NCBI GenBank assembly: GCA_029237695.1
Contig: JAQRGA010000042.1
Span: 930,001-994,000 of the forward strand
Length of the DNA stretch: 64,000 nt
Direction: 5' to 3'
From: Conchocele bisecta
Taxonomy: Eukaryota > Mollusca > Bivalvia > Lucinida > Thyasiridae
Shown piece by piece: positions 55,066 through 63,796 of the stretch. Each line of letters starts with the position of its first letter. The stretch's first letter is position 1. Below the pieces are notes generated by a model. That model saw nothing but the letters and a program-made list of their open reading frames with translations, was not told the origin of the DNA and made no database searches. The position numbers were made by a program, and so were the translations under genes.

Positions 55066-56439
55066 ATGTATCAAAAATATAGAGAGCTAAAATCTAAAAT
55101 AATAACTATGAAATTTAAATTTAGGAAAAATTATTTATTGCCGATAACCATTGGGTTTATCCTATTTTTATGTCTTTCATTTTGGTTGTATCATGAACGT
55201 ATAATAACTAAAAAACAGACTGTATCTATTATGTATGATGAATCTGTCGTGATTAATAAAGCACTCAAAGGAATAATACAGTCACAGATGCATAAAGGTA
55301 GAATTGATCGAATAAGACTTAGTTTCATTTTAAATAATGTAGTTGATTCAAAAATTCTTAAATATGTATGTATAAAAAATAATAAAAAGATTATATATGA
55401 ATCAGCCAGTAAATTTTCAGGTAAATTTTCAGGTAAATCAGGTTATAAAATAAATGATAAAATTTTTTATTTTTGGGAGATGAATAGATATAATAGAATG
55501 CCTCCGCTGCCGCCCAAAAACAGGAAAATGTTTAAGTTTTTTATGGAACATTACTATAAGGACGGAAACAATATAGATAGTAGTTATGATTTTAGTAAAT
55601 CTAATCAAAAAATTATAATTGGTATTGATGCTCAAAGCTTTATTAAACAAATAAATGAAGTTAACTTCAAGCTTCTTTTGACTTATCTTATCAGTTGCAT
55701 TGCCTTAATTATATTAATTATTGCATGGATTTATTTTATTAAGAATAGTAGACTTAAAGTTGAACTCGTCGCTATTAAAGAGCGAAGTGAAAAGTTAAAA
55801 GAGTTGGGTCTTGCTTCTGCAGGTCTTGCACATGAGGTTAAAAATCCGTTAGGTATTATTAGGGGGCTTTCTCAAATGATTTTAAAAACTGATGATCTTC
55901 AAACTGTCTATAATATGATTTACAAAATAATAGATGAAGCTGATATAACGACAGAAAGGGTTAGCGATTTTATGAATTATGCTAAGCATAGAGCCCCCTT
56001 ATTTGATGAAATAAGTGTGCAAAATGACTTTGTTGATACATTGGAAGTTTTTAAATATGATTTCGATGATAAAAAGATAAAATTTGAAATTGAATTGGAT
56101 GATATAATCATATATGCAGACAGAGAATTTTTGAACCAGATAGTAATAAATATTTTAATGAATTGCAGCAATGCATGTAAATCAGGTAATAGTGTAAAGT
56201 TAGTTCTTAGAAAAATAGGTAACTTTGCATATTTGGAAATAGCAGATGATGGTCCCGGCATAAATAATAAACTTTTGGATGAAATATATAAGCCTTATGT
56301 TTCAGGATCGCCTAAAGGTCATGGTATAGGATTGTCTATAGTTAAAAAACTTATTGAAGAGTCTGGATGGAATATTGATATTACATCTAAAATAGATAAA
56401 GGTACTAACGTTAAAATTACTAATATTAAAATTTGCTAA
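55066..56439 (+). CDS. Sensor histidine kinase, NtrB/ZraS-like
   Basis: Inner-membrane sensor of 457 residues (ATG at 55108 is an alternative start). TM1 is about 25-42, a periplasmic sensor region about 43-205, TM2 about 208-232. HisKA: AGLAHEVKNPLGIIRGLSQM with the phosphorylated His near 266. HATPase: N box NQIVINILMNCSNAC near 360, G1 DDGPGI, G2 GHGIGLSIVKKL. The sensor region contains an in-frame KFSG repeat. It ends six bases before the regulator gene, its obvious partner. Confidence 0.9.
   Translation: MYQKYRELKSKIITMKFKFRKNYLLPITIGFILFLCLSFWLYHERIITKKQTVSIMYDESVVINKALKGIIQSQMHKGRIDRIRLSFILNNVVDSKILKYVCIKNNKKIIYESASKFSGKFSGKSGYKINDKIFYFWEMNRYNRMPPLPPKNRKMFKFFMEHYYKDGNNIDSSYDFSKSNQKIIIGIDAQSFIKQINEVNFKLLLTYLISCIALIILIIAWIYFIKNSRLKVELVAIKERSEKLKELGLASAGLAHEVKNPLGIIRGLSQMILKTDDLQTVYNMIYKIIDEADITTERVSDFMNYAKHRAPLFDEISVQNDFVDTLEVFKYDFDDKKIKFEIELDDIIIYADREFLNQIVINILMNCSNACKSGNSVKLVLRKIGNFAYLEIADDGPGINNKLLDEIYKPYVSGSPKGHGIGLSIVKKLIEESGWNIDITSKIDKGTNVKITNIKIC
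55411..55434 (+). repeat. 12-bp tandem repeat in the kinase sensor domain
   Basis: Two exact copies of a 12-base unit encode KFSG-KFSG, followed by a diverged KSG. It keeps the frame and lies in the periplasmic part; probably slippage. Confidence 0.85.
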
Positions 56440-56445
56440 ATAACT

Positions 56446-57768
56446 ATGAAAAAGACAGTATTAATCGTAGATAATGAACAATCATTCAGAAAATTGTATT
56501 CTCAAACGATAGGGGAATTAGATATTGATATTATTACTGCTCCATCAGGAGAAAAGGCTGTCAACCTGATAAACAGTTTTTCACCTGACATGGTCATTTC
56601 CGATGTTAGAATGTTGGAAATAGATGGAATAACCCTTCTGAAAAGAATAAAAAAAGATAAGCCTGAATTACCTTTTTTACTTATAACTGCTTATGCAAAA
56701 ATAAGAGATGCAGTTAATTCTCTAAAGCTTGGAGCAGTTGATTATTTGGAAAAACCTGTAGATTTAGATGAACTTAAGGCTGTTGTCAGTGATATACTGC
56801 ATCTTGAAAATAGTAGAAAATTTATTGATGTACCAAAAGAGGCTATGCATGGTATTATTGCGGAAAGCAGTGCTATGAGAAATTTATATAGTGATGCGTA
56901 CAGAATAGCTGATAGCGATATAACTATTTTAATAACAGGAGAGAGTGGCACAGGAAAGGAAATTCTAGCTCAATTTATTCATAAAAATAGTCCTAGACAA
57001 TTTAATAAACTTGTTGCTTTGAACTGTGCTTCAATACCGCAGAATATATTGAATAGTGAATTATTCGGTCATATAAAAGGAGCATTTACAGGTGCTGTTG
57101 CTAATAGAGCAGGGAAGTTTAAAGAAGCTGATAGCGGCAGTCTTTTCCTAGATGAAATTGGTGATATGCCTATTGAATTACAGGCATCACTTTTAAGAGT
57201 GCTTGAAGAGAAACAGATAAATCCTGTTGGTAGTGATAAGCAAATAAAAATTGATGTTAGGCTTATTGCTGCAACAAATAAGAATCTTGATGATGAAATT
57301 GTAAAAGTAACTTTTAGAGAAGATTTATATTATAGGCTTAATGTGATCAGATTTGATATACCGCCTTTAAGGGATAGATCGGAAGATATTATTCCTTTAG
57401 CCCGTTATTTTCTCAAATTTGATAATACTAAACAATATAAAAGACTATCTTCATGTACAGCAAGAATTCTTCAAAATTACAACTGGCCGGGTAATATTAG
57501 AGAATTATCCAATGCGATGAAAAGAGCTAAAATTTTATCAAGAACTGAAATAATAATGCCGGAACACTTACCTTTAAATATTAGAAATAACAGTGATGTT
57601 AAAAAATTTGATGCTGCGGTAAAAAATATTACTACTTTGGAGAAGGGCGAAATTAGTGCTATTCGTGCAGGTTTGGAAAAAATGAACGGTAATCAAACGA
57701 AAACTGCTGAACTTTTAGGAATAAGTAGAAGAACCCTTATTAATAAAATAAAAAAATATAATCTGTAA
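56446..57768 (+). CDS. Sigma-54-dependent response regulator, NtrC/ZraR-like
   Basis: A 440-residue enhancer-binding protein. Receiver domain 1-120 with phosphoacceptor Asp in DMVISDVRMLEIDG and LITAYAK. AAA+ domain about 138-370: Walker A TGESGTGKE, GAFTGA sigma-54 contact loop, Walker B LFLDEIGDMP, and R-finger region FREDLYYRLNV. C-terminal Fis-type helix-turn-helix about 400-440 (NGNQTKTAELLGISRRTLINK). It pairs with the kinase just upstream and most likely activates the sigma-54 promoter at 54321 through the dyad at 54160. Confidence 0.93.
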   Translation: MKKTVLIVDNEQSFRKLYSQTIGELDIDIITAPSGEKAVNLINSFSPDMVISDVRMLEIDGITLLKRIKKDKPELPFLLITAYAKIRDAVNSLKLGAVDYLEKPVDLDELKAVVSDILHLENSRKFIDVPKEAMHGIIAESSAMRNLYSDAYRIADSDITILITGESGTGKEILAQFIHKNSPRQFNKLVALNCASIPQNILNSELFGHIKGAFTGAVANRAGKFKEADSGSLFLDEIGDMPIELQASLLRVLEEKQINPVGSDKQIKIDVRLIAATNKNLDDEIVKVTFREDLYYRLNVIRFDIPPLRDRSEDIIPLARYFLKFDNTKQYKRLSSCTARILQNYNWPGNIRELSNAMKRAKILSRTEIIMPEHLPLNIRNNSDVKKFDAAVKNITTLEKGEISAIRAGLEKMNGNQTKTAELLGISRRTLINKIKKYNL

Positions 57769-57897
57769 TTTAGTTTTTACTGATTCTCTGTGCTAGAATC
57801 CAGATATAAATGTTATCAACATATTAAAAAGCTTTTAACTTTAAAATATGATAACCTTTAACCAGTGGACAGTGAAATAACCTGTAAGGATGTTTTA

Positions 57898-58149
57898 AAC
57901 GGAAAAAGAATTACTGGCTATTTTACTCTTTATATCTTTTCTTTATTGCTATCAAGCTGTCATTCCAATAAATATGAAACTGCAAAGGAGGTTAGATAAG
58001 TAGAAGTAATTCATATGGCTATTTATTTTTATAAAGATCTAGACTCTATTCGCTTCTATTTTGGTATTGATAAAATGAGTTATAAAATTAAAATTTTTAA
58101 TGAAAATAATCTAATAGCTATATTTAAAATAGAACAGATAACAGAGTAA
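57898..58149 (+). pseudogene. Decayed lipoprotein gene
   Basis: Reads KRITGYFTLYIFSLLLSSCH with a lipobox-like LSSC, then NKYETAKEVR, TAG, VEVIHMAIYFYKDLDSIRFY and on to IFKIEQITE, stop. It has no good start or ribosome binding site and one internal stop. The family is not recognised; the lipoprotein reading rests only on the hydrophobic stretch and lipobox. Confidence 0.4.
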
Positions 58150-58269
58150 TTACTTCAGGAAAATATTTTATTAATTGGAGTAGTAAATTGGGGAGTTAGG
58201 AGATAGTATATGGAAAGTAGAGGTGTATTTGAATTCATGAAAAATAATTATGAAGGAAACATTTAAGCT

Positions 58270-59259
58270 GTGCATAATAGACTAACTAGGTTATATAAAA
58301 TTATTTTATTAATTTTATTATCCTGTTCTTTCCCTTTATATGCTGGTAATAAAAATATTAAAACTGAAAAAACAATTGTAGATTTTTTTATTGAATATTT
58401 ATACCTTCCAATTAGTTATATATTACCTCATTATGAAACTAGGGAAATTTTATACGAAACCGAAAGTCAGTATTTTTTTATCCGAGTTGAGAAAGATTAT
58501 TTAAATAGAAGGCATTTAGTTTTTTTACCTAGAAAAGGCTCTCAAAGTATTTTTAATCCCCAAAATCCAGAAGAAATAATATCAAGTTTAGTTTACTATT
58601 CTGGCATTACTCTTCCAGTGTTAAACAGAAAACCTGAAAAGATACTATTTTTAGGTATGGGAGGAGGGATAATGCCTATGATGTATAGGCGTAGTTTTCC
58701 TGATGCAGAGATTGATATTGTTGAAATAGACAGAGCTATTCCTGCAGTTGCCAAAAAGTATTTTGGATTTAAAAAAGATGATAAGATGTTTATTTATATA
58801 CAAGATGCCAGAGTGTATGTAAACCAGTCAAAAAAAAAGTATGATATTATTTTTATGGATATTTATGATGCGAATAATATTCCTTTTCAAGTTACAACTA
58901 AGGAGTATTTTGAGGCAGTTAAACAGCATTTTACAAAAAACGGTGTTTTGTATATAAACTTGGCGAATTTAAAAAATGAAAAATTTATTGCATCTGAGTT
59001 AAGAACAATCTTTTTGGTTTTTCCTAATACCTATATTTTTGAATCTCCAAATAGAAGTAATTTTAATATTATTTCTACAATTGGAAAGGAATTAAATTTA
59101 TCTGTACTTAAAGAAAAAGCATCAATTCTAGATAGTAAAAGTATTATTAAATTTAAACTGTCTCCATTACTAAACTCATTAATAGAAAAAGAAGATTTGA
59201 AGAAAATTATGAATAAATCAAATAATATTTTAACAGATGACTATGCACCGGTTAATTAA
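58270..59259 (+). CDS. Exported or membrane-linked spermidine synthase-like protein
   Basis: 329 residues from GTG 58270. A hydrophobic leader (IILLILLSCSFPLYAG) precedes a spermidine synthase-like methyltransferase fold: YETESQYFFIRVEKD near 62, the cofactor loop ILFLGMGGGIMPMMYRRS near 132, VEIDRAIPAVAKKYFGF near 158, DARVYVNQSKKKYDIIFMDIYDA near 182 with the catalytic-type acidic stretch, and the C-terminal LTDDYAPVN. In many bacteria this domain is fused behind a transporter-like domain; the separate membrane gene at 59799 may be its other half. Whether it makes polyamines is unknown. Confidence 0.72.
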   Translation: MHNRLTRLYKIILLILLSCSFPLYAGNKNIKTEKTIVDFFIEYLYLPISYILPHYETREILYETESQYFFIRVEKDYLNRRHLVFLPRKGSQSIFNPQNPEEIISSLVYYSGITLPVLNRKPEKILFLGMGGGIMPMMYRRSFPDAEIDIVEIDRAIPAVAKKYFGFKKDDKMFIYIQDARVYVNQSKKKYDIIFMDIYDANNIPFQVTTKEYFEAVKQHFTKNGVLYINLANLKNEKFIASELRTIFLVFPNTYIFESPNRSNFNIISTIGKELNLSVLKEKASILDSKSIIKFKLSPLLNSLIEKEDLKKIMNKSNNILTDDYAPVN

Positions 59260-59629
59260 TTATCAGTTAACAGGTAGCATAAAAGTGGTATTATGGCTGG
59301 ATCAGAGCTTAAGTTTTACAAAAAATTCAGATTTACTCTCCCTAAATAATCAGAAAATTTCTAATTACATAAGTAGATATCAATCAAATGGAACCGTTAA
59401 GCTTCTGTCTAATAATTATAATGGTTATACAGGTAAATTAACAATAAAGCAGAAATCTGATCTTGTCCAACACCTGCAAACTGTAATCTATCTTGATATG
59501 AATCCCATAATCCCCTATGTTGAAATAAGTTATGGCATTAAATATTTTCTAAGCGGCATGTGTACTTTTCTCTCTATTTTAAATTTTGTGTATAAAAAAA
59601 TATCACATATACTAGGTAAAGAAAAATAG
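59258..59629 (+). pseudogene. IS630-family transposase N-terminal remnant
   Basis: Its last two-thirds read KISNYISRYQSNGTVKLLSN, YNGYTGKLTIKQKSDLVQHL, IPYVEISYGIKYFLSGMCTF and FVYKKISHILGKEK, stop. This is the HTH_33 winged-helix domain of IS630 transposases (W--RY-x-x-G, YKG--GKL, EYV---YGV-YSVSGM, F-YKKP). The DDE catalytic domain is missing. The open frame can be followed from 59237 but starts inside the end of the spermidine synthase-like gene, so the first part is not real coding. Confidence 0.72.
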
Positions 59630-59798
59630 ACTAAATTTTAAAACATATCTTTATTATTTTTAGATTCTATATCTAATTGCAGAGATAAACTTAAAACTTT
59701 GCCTAGATTAAATTTTCAGCTATTCTAAGACAAGATGATTACAGCATTAGCGTATAGTTAATTTTCTAAAACAAATTTGTTAAGGCTATAATAGTATT

Positions 59799-60419
59799 AT
59801 GAGTTTTATATTTTTACATTTAATTGCACTGTTATCAGGTTTTTCTTTGATGGGATATGAAATACTTGGAAGTAGAATTTTAGCTCCTTATTTTGGCGGA
59901 TCCGTCTATGTATGGGGAGCCATTATTTCGGTTTTCATGCTTGCTCTTAGTATTGGATATCCTATTGGTGGGATTATGGCAGATAAAAGAGGGGGAACTA
60001 ACGATATTGCATGGATACTGTTAGTAACAATTTTCTTTATTTTTACTATTTCATTTACTGGACAAACTATATGTCGTAATTTGTCCAATATAGATATAGA
60101 TATTAGGTATCTAGCATTATTGAGTTCTATGTGTTTATTTTTCCCTCCATGTATATGCTTAGGTATTATTTCTCCATATTTAATAAAACTTGCAATTAAT
60201 AGACAGGACAGGATAGGTCGAAGTGTAGGTAGTATTTACTGTGCATCAACTATTGGGAGTATAATTGGGACGCTATTCGTATCTTTTTATTTAATAACAT
60301 TAGTTGGCACATCTAATGGTGTTAGAATACTTTGTATTCCACTACTACTTGCAGGAATTATCAGTTTACTATATAAATCCTGCAATGAGGGCAACCTTGT
60401 TAAACAGGTGAATAAATAA
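59799..60419 (+). CDS. Transporter-like membrane half of a fused-MFS/spermidine synthase
   Basis: 206 residues with about six hydrophobic helices. GFSLMGYEILGSRILAPYFGGSVYVWGAIISVFMLALSIGYPIGG (about 13-57) is the signature start of bacterial fused-MFS/spermidine synthase proteins. The soluble synthase domain that normally follows is absent; a likely equivalent lies upstream at 58270, with an IS630 scrap between them. Order and splitting are unusual for this family. Confidence 0.75.
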   Translation: MSFIFLHLIALLSGFSLMGYEILGSRILAPYFGGSVYVWGAIISVFMLALSIGYPIGGIMADKRGGTNDIAWILLVTIFFIFTISFTGQTICRNLSNIDIDIRYLALLSSMCLFFPPCICLGIISPYLIKLAINRQDRIGRSVGSIYCASTIGSIIGTLFVSFYLITLVGTSNGVRILCIPLLLAGIISLLYKSCNEGNLVKQVNK

Positions 60420-60618
60420 TGATTTTTGAATAAATCATAACAATATAATTCTTTGTATTTTAATATACCTTAGGATATTATTTAGGTATATATCTGTCTT
60501 CGTTGGCGGCATCCAAATAATTTTAAATTTTTAGTTTCAAATCTTGCCATTTAACCCAAATTGATTATAATAATTTTTAAATACGATAATATTTTAAAAT
60601 TTGAAGCAATGTGATTCT

Positions 60619-61149
60619 ATGAAATTTATTCTAAGTCTGCTATTCTTATCCCTGTTTTTTGTTCAATATTCTGCATGCTCTGAAGAAAAAAAAAGTAAAG
60701 TAAAAGATATAACAGCTAATACTATTCGGACTATAGTAAAAAAAATTGGATACAATCCACTATTTAATTATGGACGAGTAGGGAAAAATATTGGGTATAA
60801 TGCAAAGATTAAAATTGATAATACAAGTAATAATATAATATTTAGGATGGATGTAGAGCCTTTAGATGGAAGAAAAAGTCTGAAATCATGTTCAATATCA
60901 TTAACTGTATTTAAAGAGAATGGAGAAAAAGCTGGTAAAGCTGCTATTAAAAAATTTAATGAAGTAGCTACTAGTTTTATCACAAGTTACTATGATATAG
61001 CTTTTAATAAAACTCCACCTAAAAGGCTTATTGAAGCTATTAAGAAAGGTAGTAAGTTTAGTACCTACATTAAATCTTATGACCTTGAAGTGGCTGCATA
61101 TACTACAGATTTTCCATACGAGTATAGAAAAGACTTATTTATCAATTAA
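60619..61149 (+). CDS. Exported protein of unknown function
   Basis: 176 residues from ATG 60619 (an in-frame TTG at 60601 is less likely). The start MKFILSLLFLSLFFVQYSAC is a signal peptide; YSAC is a poor lipobox, so either lipoprotein or SPase I processing is possible. The mature part is lysine-rich with beta-like segments (IDNTSNNIIFRMDVEPLDG near 70). No family was recognised. It lies 73 bases before the YeeE-like transporter on the same strand. Confidence 0.55.
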   Translation: MKFILSLLFLSLFFVQYSACSEEKKSKVKDITANTIRTIVKKIGYNPLFNYGRVGKNIGYNAKIKIDNTSNNIIFRMDVEPLDGRKSLKSCSISLTVFKENGEKAGKAAIKKFNEVATSFITSYYDIAFNKTPPKRLIEAIKKGSKFSTYIKSYDLEVAAYTTDFPYEYRKDLFIN

Positions 61150-61222
61150 TGTTTCAAAATCTTATACTTCACATAGAAAACTATAGATTTTTTTTTAGAA
61201 AATATATAACTGAAAGAGATGG

Positions 61223-62476
61223 ATGAATAGAAATCAAAATTTATTGGGATTTGTTGTTGTTGCTGCTGTTCTTATTTTAGGGGCTACAATGCTACCTAGT
61301 TCAGCACTGTTTTTTAGGTTACTAATTGGTATAGGGTTGGGCTATGCCTTGAGTAGAGCATTTTTGGGTTTTGCAGGGAGTGTAAACCGAGCCTGTGGCA
61401 AAGGTTCTGCAAAGCTAATGATAATGTTAATGTGGATGTTTTTGGCAACTGCTGTAATATCTATAGCCTTCTTCTATGGTAAAGATACAAATCTCCCCCT
61501 AAAATTAGGAAAAATAAACTTTGGTTTAATTTTAGGAGGGCTGCTATTTGGCGTTGGTATGAATTTTTGCAGCTGTTGTGCAACAGGCTCTCTTACCAAC
61601 TTGGTTCCGAGTTTCCCTTGGGCAGTTATCACTTTACTATTTCTTTGTTTAGGTGTCTTTTTAGGCTTTCCAGTTCAAGCGACTGCAAGCTGGGTAAGAG
61701 AATCTTGGTTTAGCACTTCTACTGGACTGCAATTAGGAAGTGGCGGTGGTGTATTCCTGCCTGATTTCTTTAAATGGGATGGTCTGGATGGATATTTGGG
61801 TGCCATTCTCTTAACTGCATTTTTTGCTGGAATAGTTGTATATATATCTAAAAAATATGAGGATAGGCGTAAATTGTCTGGAACATATAATACTATTGCA
61901 GCTGAGGAAGAGCAATGCAAAGTCTATGAAGAGATTAAGCCCTTTAAATTATTTAGCGTGGAAACCTACGAAAGAATATTTGTTAGAAGGTGGACAATGA
62001 AAACTGGGGCGATGGTTATTATCGGGTTATTCACCCTATTAATGGGAGTAACTAACTATGGCTGGACTGCTTCTGGCCCTTTTGGAATATGGTTTGGTAA
62101 GTTACTTATGCTATTTGGAGTATCAGCTGATAAATTATCAGCGTTCACTCATAGGCCTATGAAGGAATTTACAATATCGTTCTTTGCAAATCCTACATCT
62201 GTTCAAAATGTTGGGATTGTATTAGGTACGATTATTTATTTTTTACTAGCGGGCAAGTTTCATACAGCGGTTACTTCCAAAATAAGGTTCAGAGATGTAA
62301 TTTTATTTGCTACCGGTGGTTTAATGATGGGATTTGGCACCAGGTTATCAAATGGATGTAATGTTGGTGCACTCTACACCCCGATTGCAACATTTTCGCT
62401 ATCAGGCTGGCTATATCTGTTATGCATTGTTGTTGGTGGAGTATACGGGAGTAAAATTACTAGAAAAATAGGTTAA
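61223..62476 (+). CDS. YeeE/YedE-family sulfur (or selenium) compound transporter
   Basis: 417-residue membrane protein with two homologous halves. Conserved cysteine-bearing loops appear in each: NRACGKGSAKL near 56 and GVGMNFCSCCATGSLTNL near 111 in the first half, and GFGTRLSNGCNVGALYTPI near 372 in the second. TsuA-type members import thiosulfate; the YedE/FdhT branch is linked to selenium metabolism, which would suit a SelB-bearing genome. Which applies cannot be decided here. No TusA-like partner gene is adjacent. An in-frame stop after the upstream ATG at 61219 excludes that start. Confidence 0.85.
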   Translation: MNRNQNLLGFVVVAAVLILGATMLPSSALFFRLLIGIGLGYALSRAFLGFAGSVNRACGKGSAKLMIMLMWMFLATAVISIAFFYGKDTNLPLKLGKINFGLILGGLLFGVGMNFCSCCATGSLTNLVPSFPWAVITLLFLCLGVFLGFPVQATASWVRESWFSTSTGLQLGSGGGVFLPDFFKWDGLDGYLGAILLTAFFAGIVVYISKKYEDRRKLSGTYNTIAAEEEQCKVYEEIKPFKLFSVETYERIFVRRWTMKTGAMVIIGLFTLLMGVTNYGWTASGPFGIWFGKLLMLFGVSADKLSAFTHRPMKEFTISFFANPTSVQNVGIVLGTIIYFLLAGKFHTAVTSKIRFRDVILFATGGLMMGFGTRLSNGCNVGALYTPIATFSLSGWLYLLCIVVGGVYGSKITRKIG

Positions 62477-63586
62477 TTATGCGTTAAAGCTATAGGTTAG
62501 TAATTTTTAAGGTAATGTTAAATATATCAGAATAAATATTCTCTCACGGTTTGATATATTACTTTGAAGATTTGAGCCTCTACTACCTACAGCCTCTGCC
62601 ACAGTATAATTATACTGTGGCAAGTTACCAAACGACGACTACTTTAAAAAAGCTACTAGGTTTATAGTGCCATCATCCTATTAAACATATACCTTAGCCA
62701 AAAAAATAATAGTAGAACTGCCTAAATACGTAAGCTAAAAATTTAAAATTATAAGCATAAAATGATTAAACTTTTTGTCATTAAGCAGCAGATGATTCAT
62801 GAGCTACTTCGCCAGTTTGATAGAATTTACGAACCAATTTAATGTAATCAAAAAAATTATAGTTCTCTTTTGTGAAGCTATTGGTTGTATTCTAGTCAAT
62901 CTCATTTCTTCCTCCAGCTGGAATTATAATCTAACTTTTTGAAGGATTTTAATGTTGATCCTAATAAAACCAATGCCATGTATTGGTTAGCATTTGAATC
63001 TTTTTTAAGGCAGCTTTTCTTATTTTACCGGCTACTAAATATCCAAAATTTGCCTGTAAAAAGTTACTGAGTGCTTGAAAAAGACCTCTCTTAAATTCTG
63101 TTGATTTCAATTTTAAGTTCAAATGACCATAACTTTGGAGTTGTTAATAAATAATTTGACTAATAACACTCTTACAGTATAATTCTTTACGGATTTACAA
63201 AAAAATATAAAATTTCATTTTTATTCAATCGGAAATTGTTTAAATGAACAAACAAAATACCTGTGGTGTGCTGCAGAAGCAGAGCATTGAATTATGGCGA
63301 AATTGCAGTAGTAAATAAAGCTACTAAAGTAGCAAGAGGGATTATTACTGCACAACTCTAAAAGAAGTAAATTTTTATCAATTCTATTAGAGCATATATA
63401 TTTTTTGTCTAAAAGTATATTTTCTACTTAACACATTAGGATACCAAGAAGTTTTGATCGTATTTATATCATTAATTATAGTTATATGCGGTTTAGAATA
63501 TTAGTTTTTAATTTTTAGAATATAATAAAATTTTATATTATTAATCGTATACATTATAATATGTGATTTTAAAAATATATAGTAAA
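62477..63586 (-). other. 1.1-kb gap with decayed minus-strand frames
   Basis: No intact gene. On the minus strand, pieces around 62790-63130 read EFKRGLFQALSNFLQANFGY, LVAGKIRKAALKKIQML and, after stops, FFDYIKLVRKFYQTGEVAHE, stop. They look like one broken gene that I cannot name. On the plus strand near 63260-63350, NYGEIAVVNKATKVARGIIT is another short open piece. The 26-bp palindrome lies at 62597. Confidence 0.4.
62597..62622. repeat. Perfect 26-bp palindrome
   Basis: Arm TGCCACAGTATAA followed directly by its reverse complement, with no loop and no mismatch. It lies 120 bases after the YeeE-like gene with no T-run after it, so a simple terminator is not obvious. It could be a protein-binding or cruciform site. 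Confidence 0.9.
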
Positions 63587-63796
63587 TTATTCAAATCCTG
63601 TGCCGCTCATACAGTCACGACCTGCTGCAGTACCCGATGAACATCTGCTGGATGCTGCTGATCCTGCATTACATCCTCCAACAGCTTCAGGACCTGCTGA
63701 ACATGAATTTGAGCCAGCTTGATTGCCGCTACAGCAGGCAGCACTGGAATATGAATATGGAAATATTTTTTGTATGCTTGGTCTATTATATTTCAT
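63587..63796 (-). CDS. Cysteine-rich 10-residue-repeat peptide, candidate RiPP precursor
   Basis: A 69-residue peptide with a strong start: AGGAGA lies four bases before ATG 63796. The N-terminal 20 residues (MKYNRPSIQKIFPYSYSSAA) look like a leader. The rest is five units of the form C-x-[SA]-G-x-x-A-x-x-x: CCSGNQAGSNS, CSAGPEAVGG, CNAGSAASSR, CSSGTAAGRD, then the end CMSGTGFE. Only small residues surround the cysteines. This resembles precursors of radical-SAM-modified cysteine-repeat peptides. No maturase is found in the 1.1 kb downstream; upstream lies at the window edge. It shares its code with the ORF at 12764-13135. Function unknown. Confidence 0.72.
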   Translation of the reverse strand: MKYNRPSIQKIFPYSYSSAACCSGNQAGSNSCSAGPEAVGGCNAGSAASSRCSSGTAAGRDCMSGTGFE

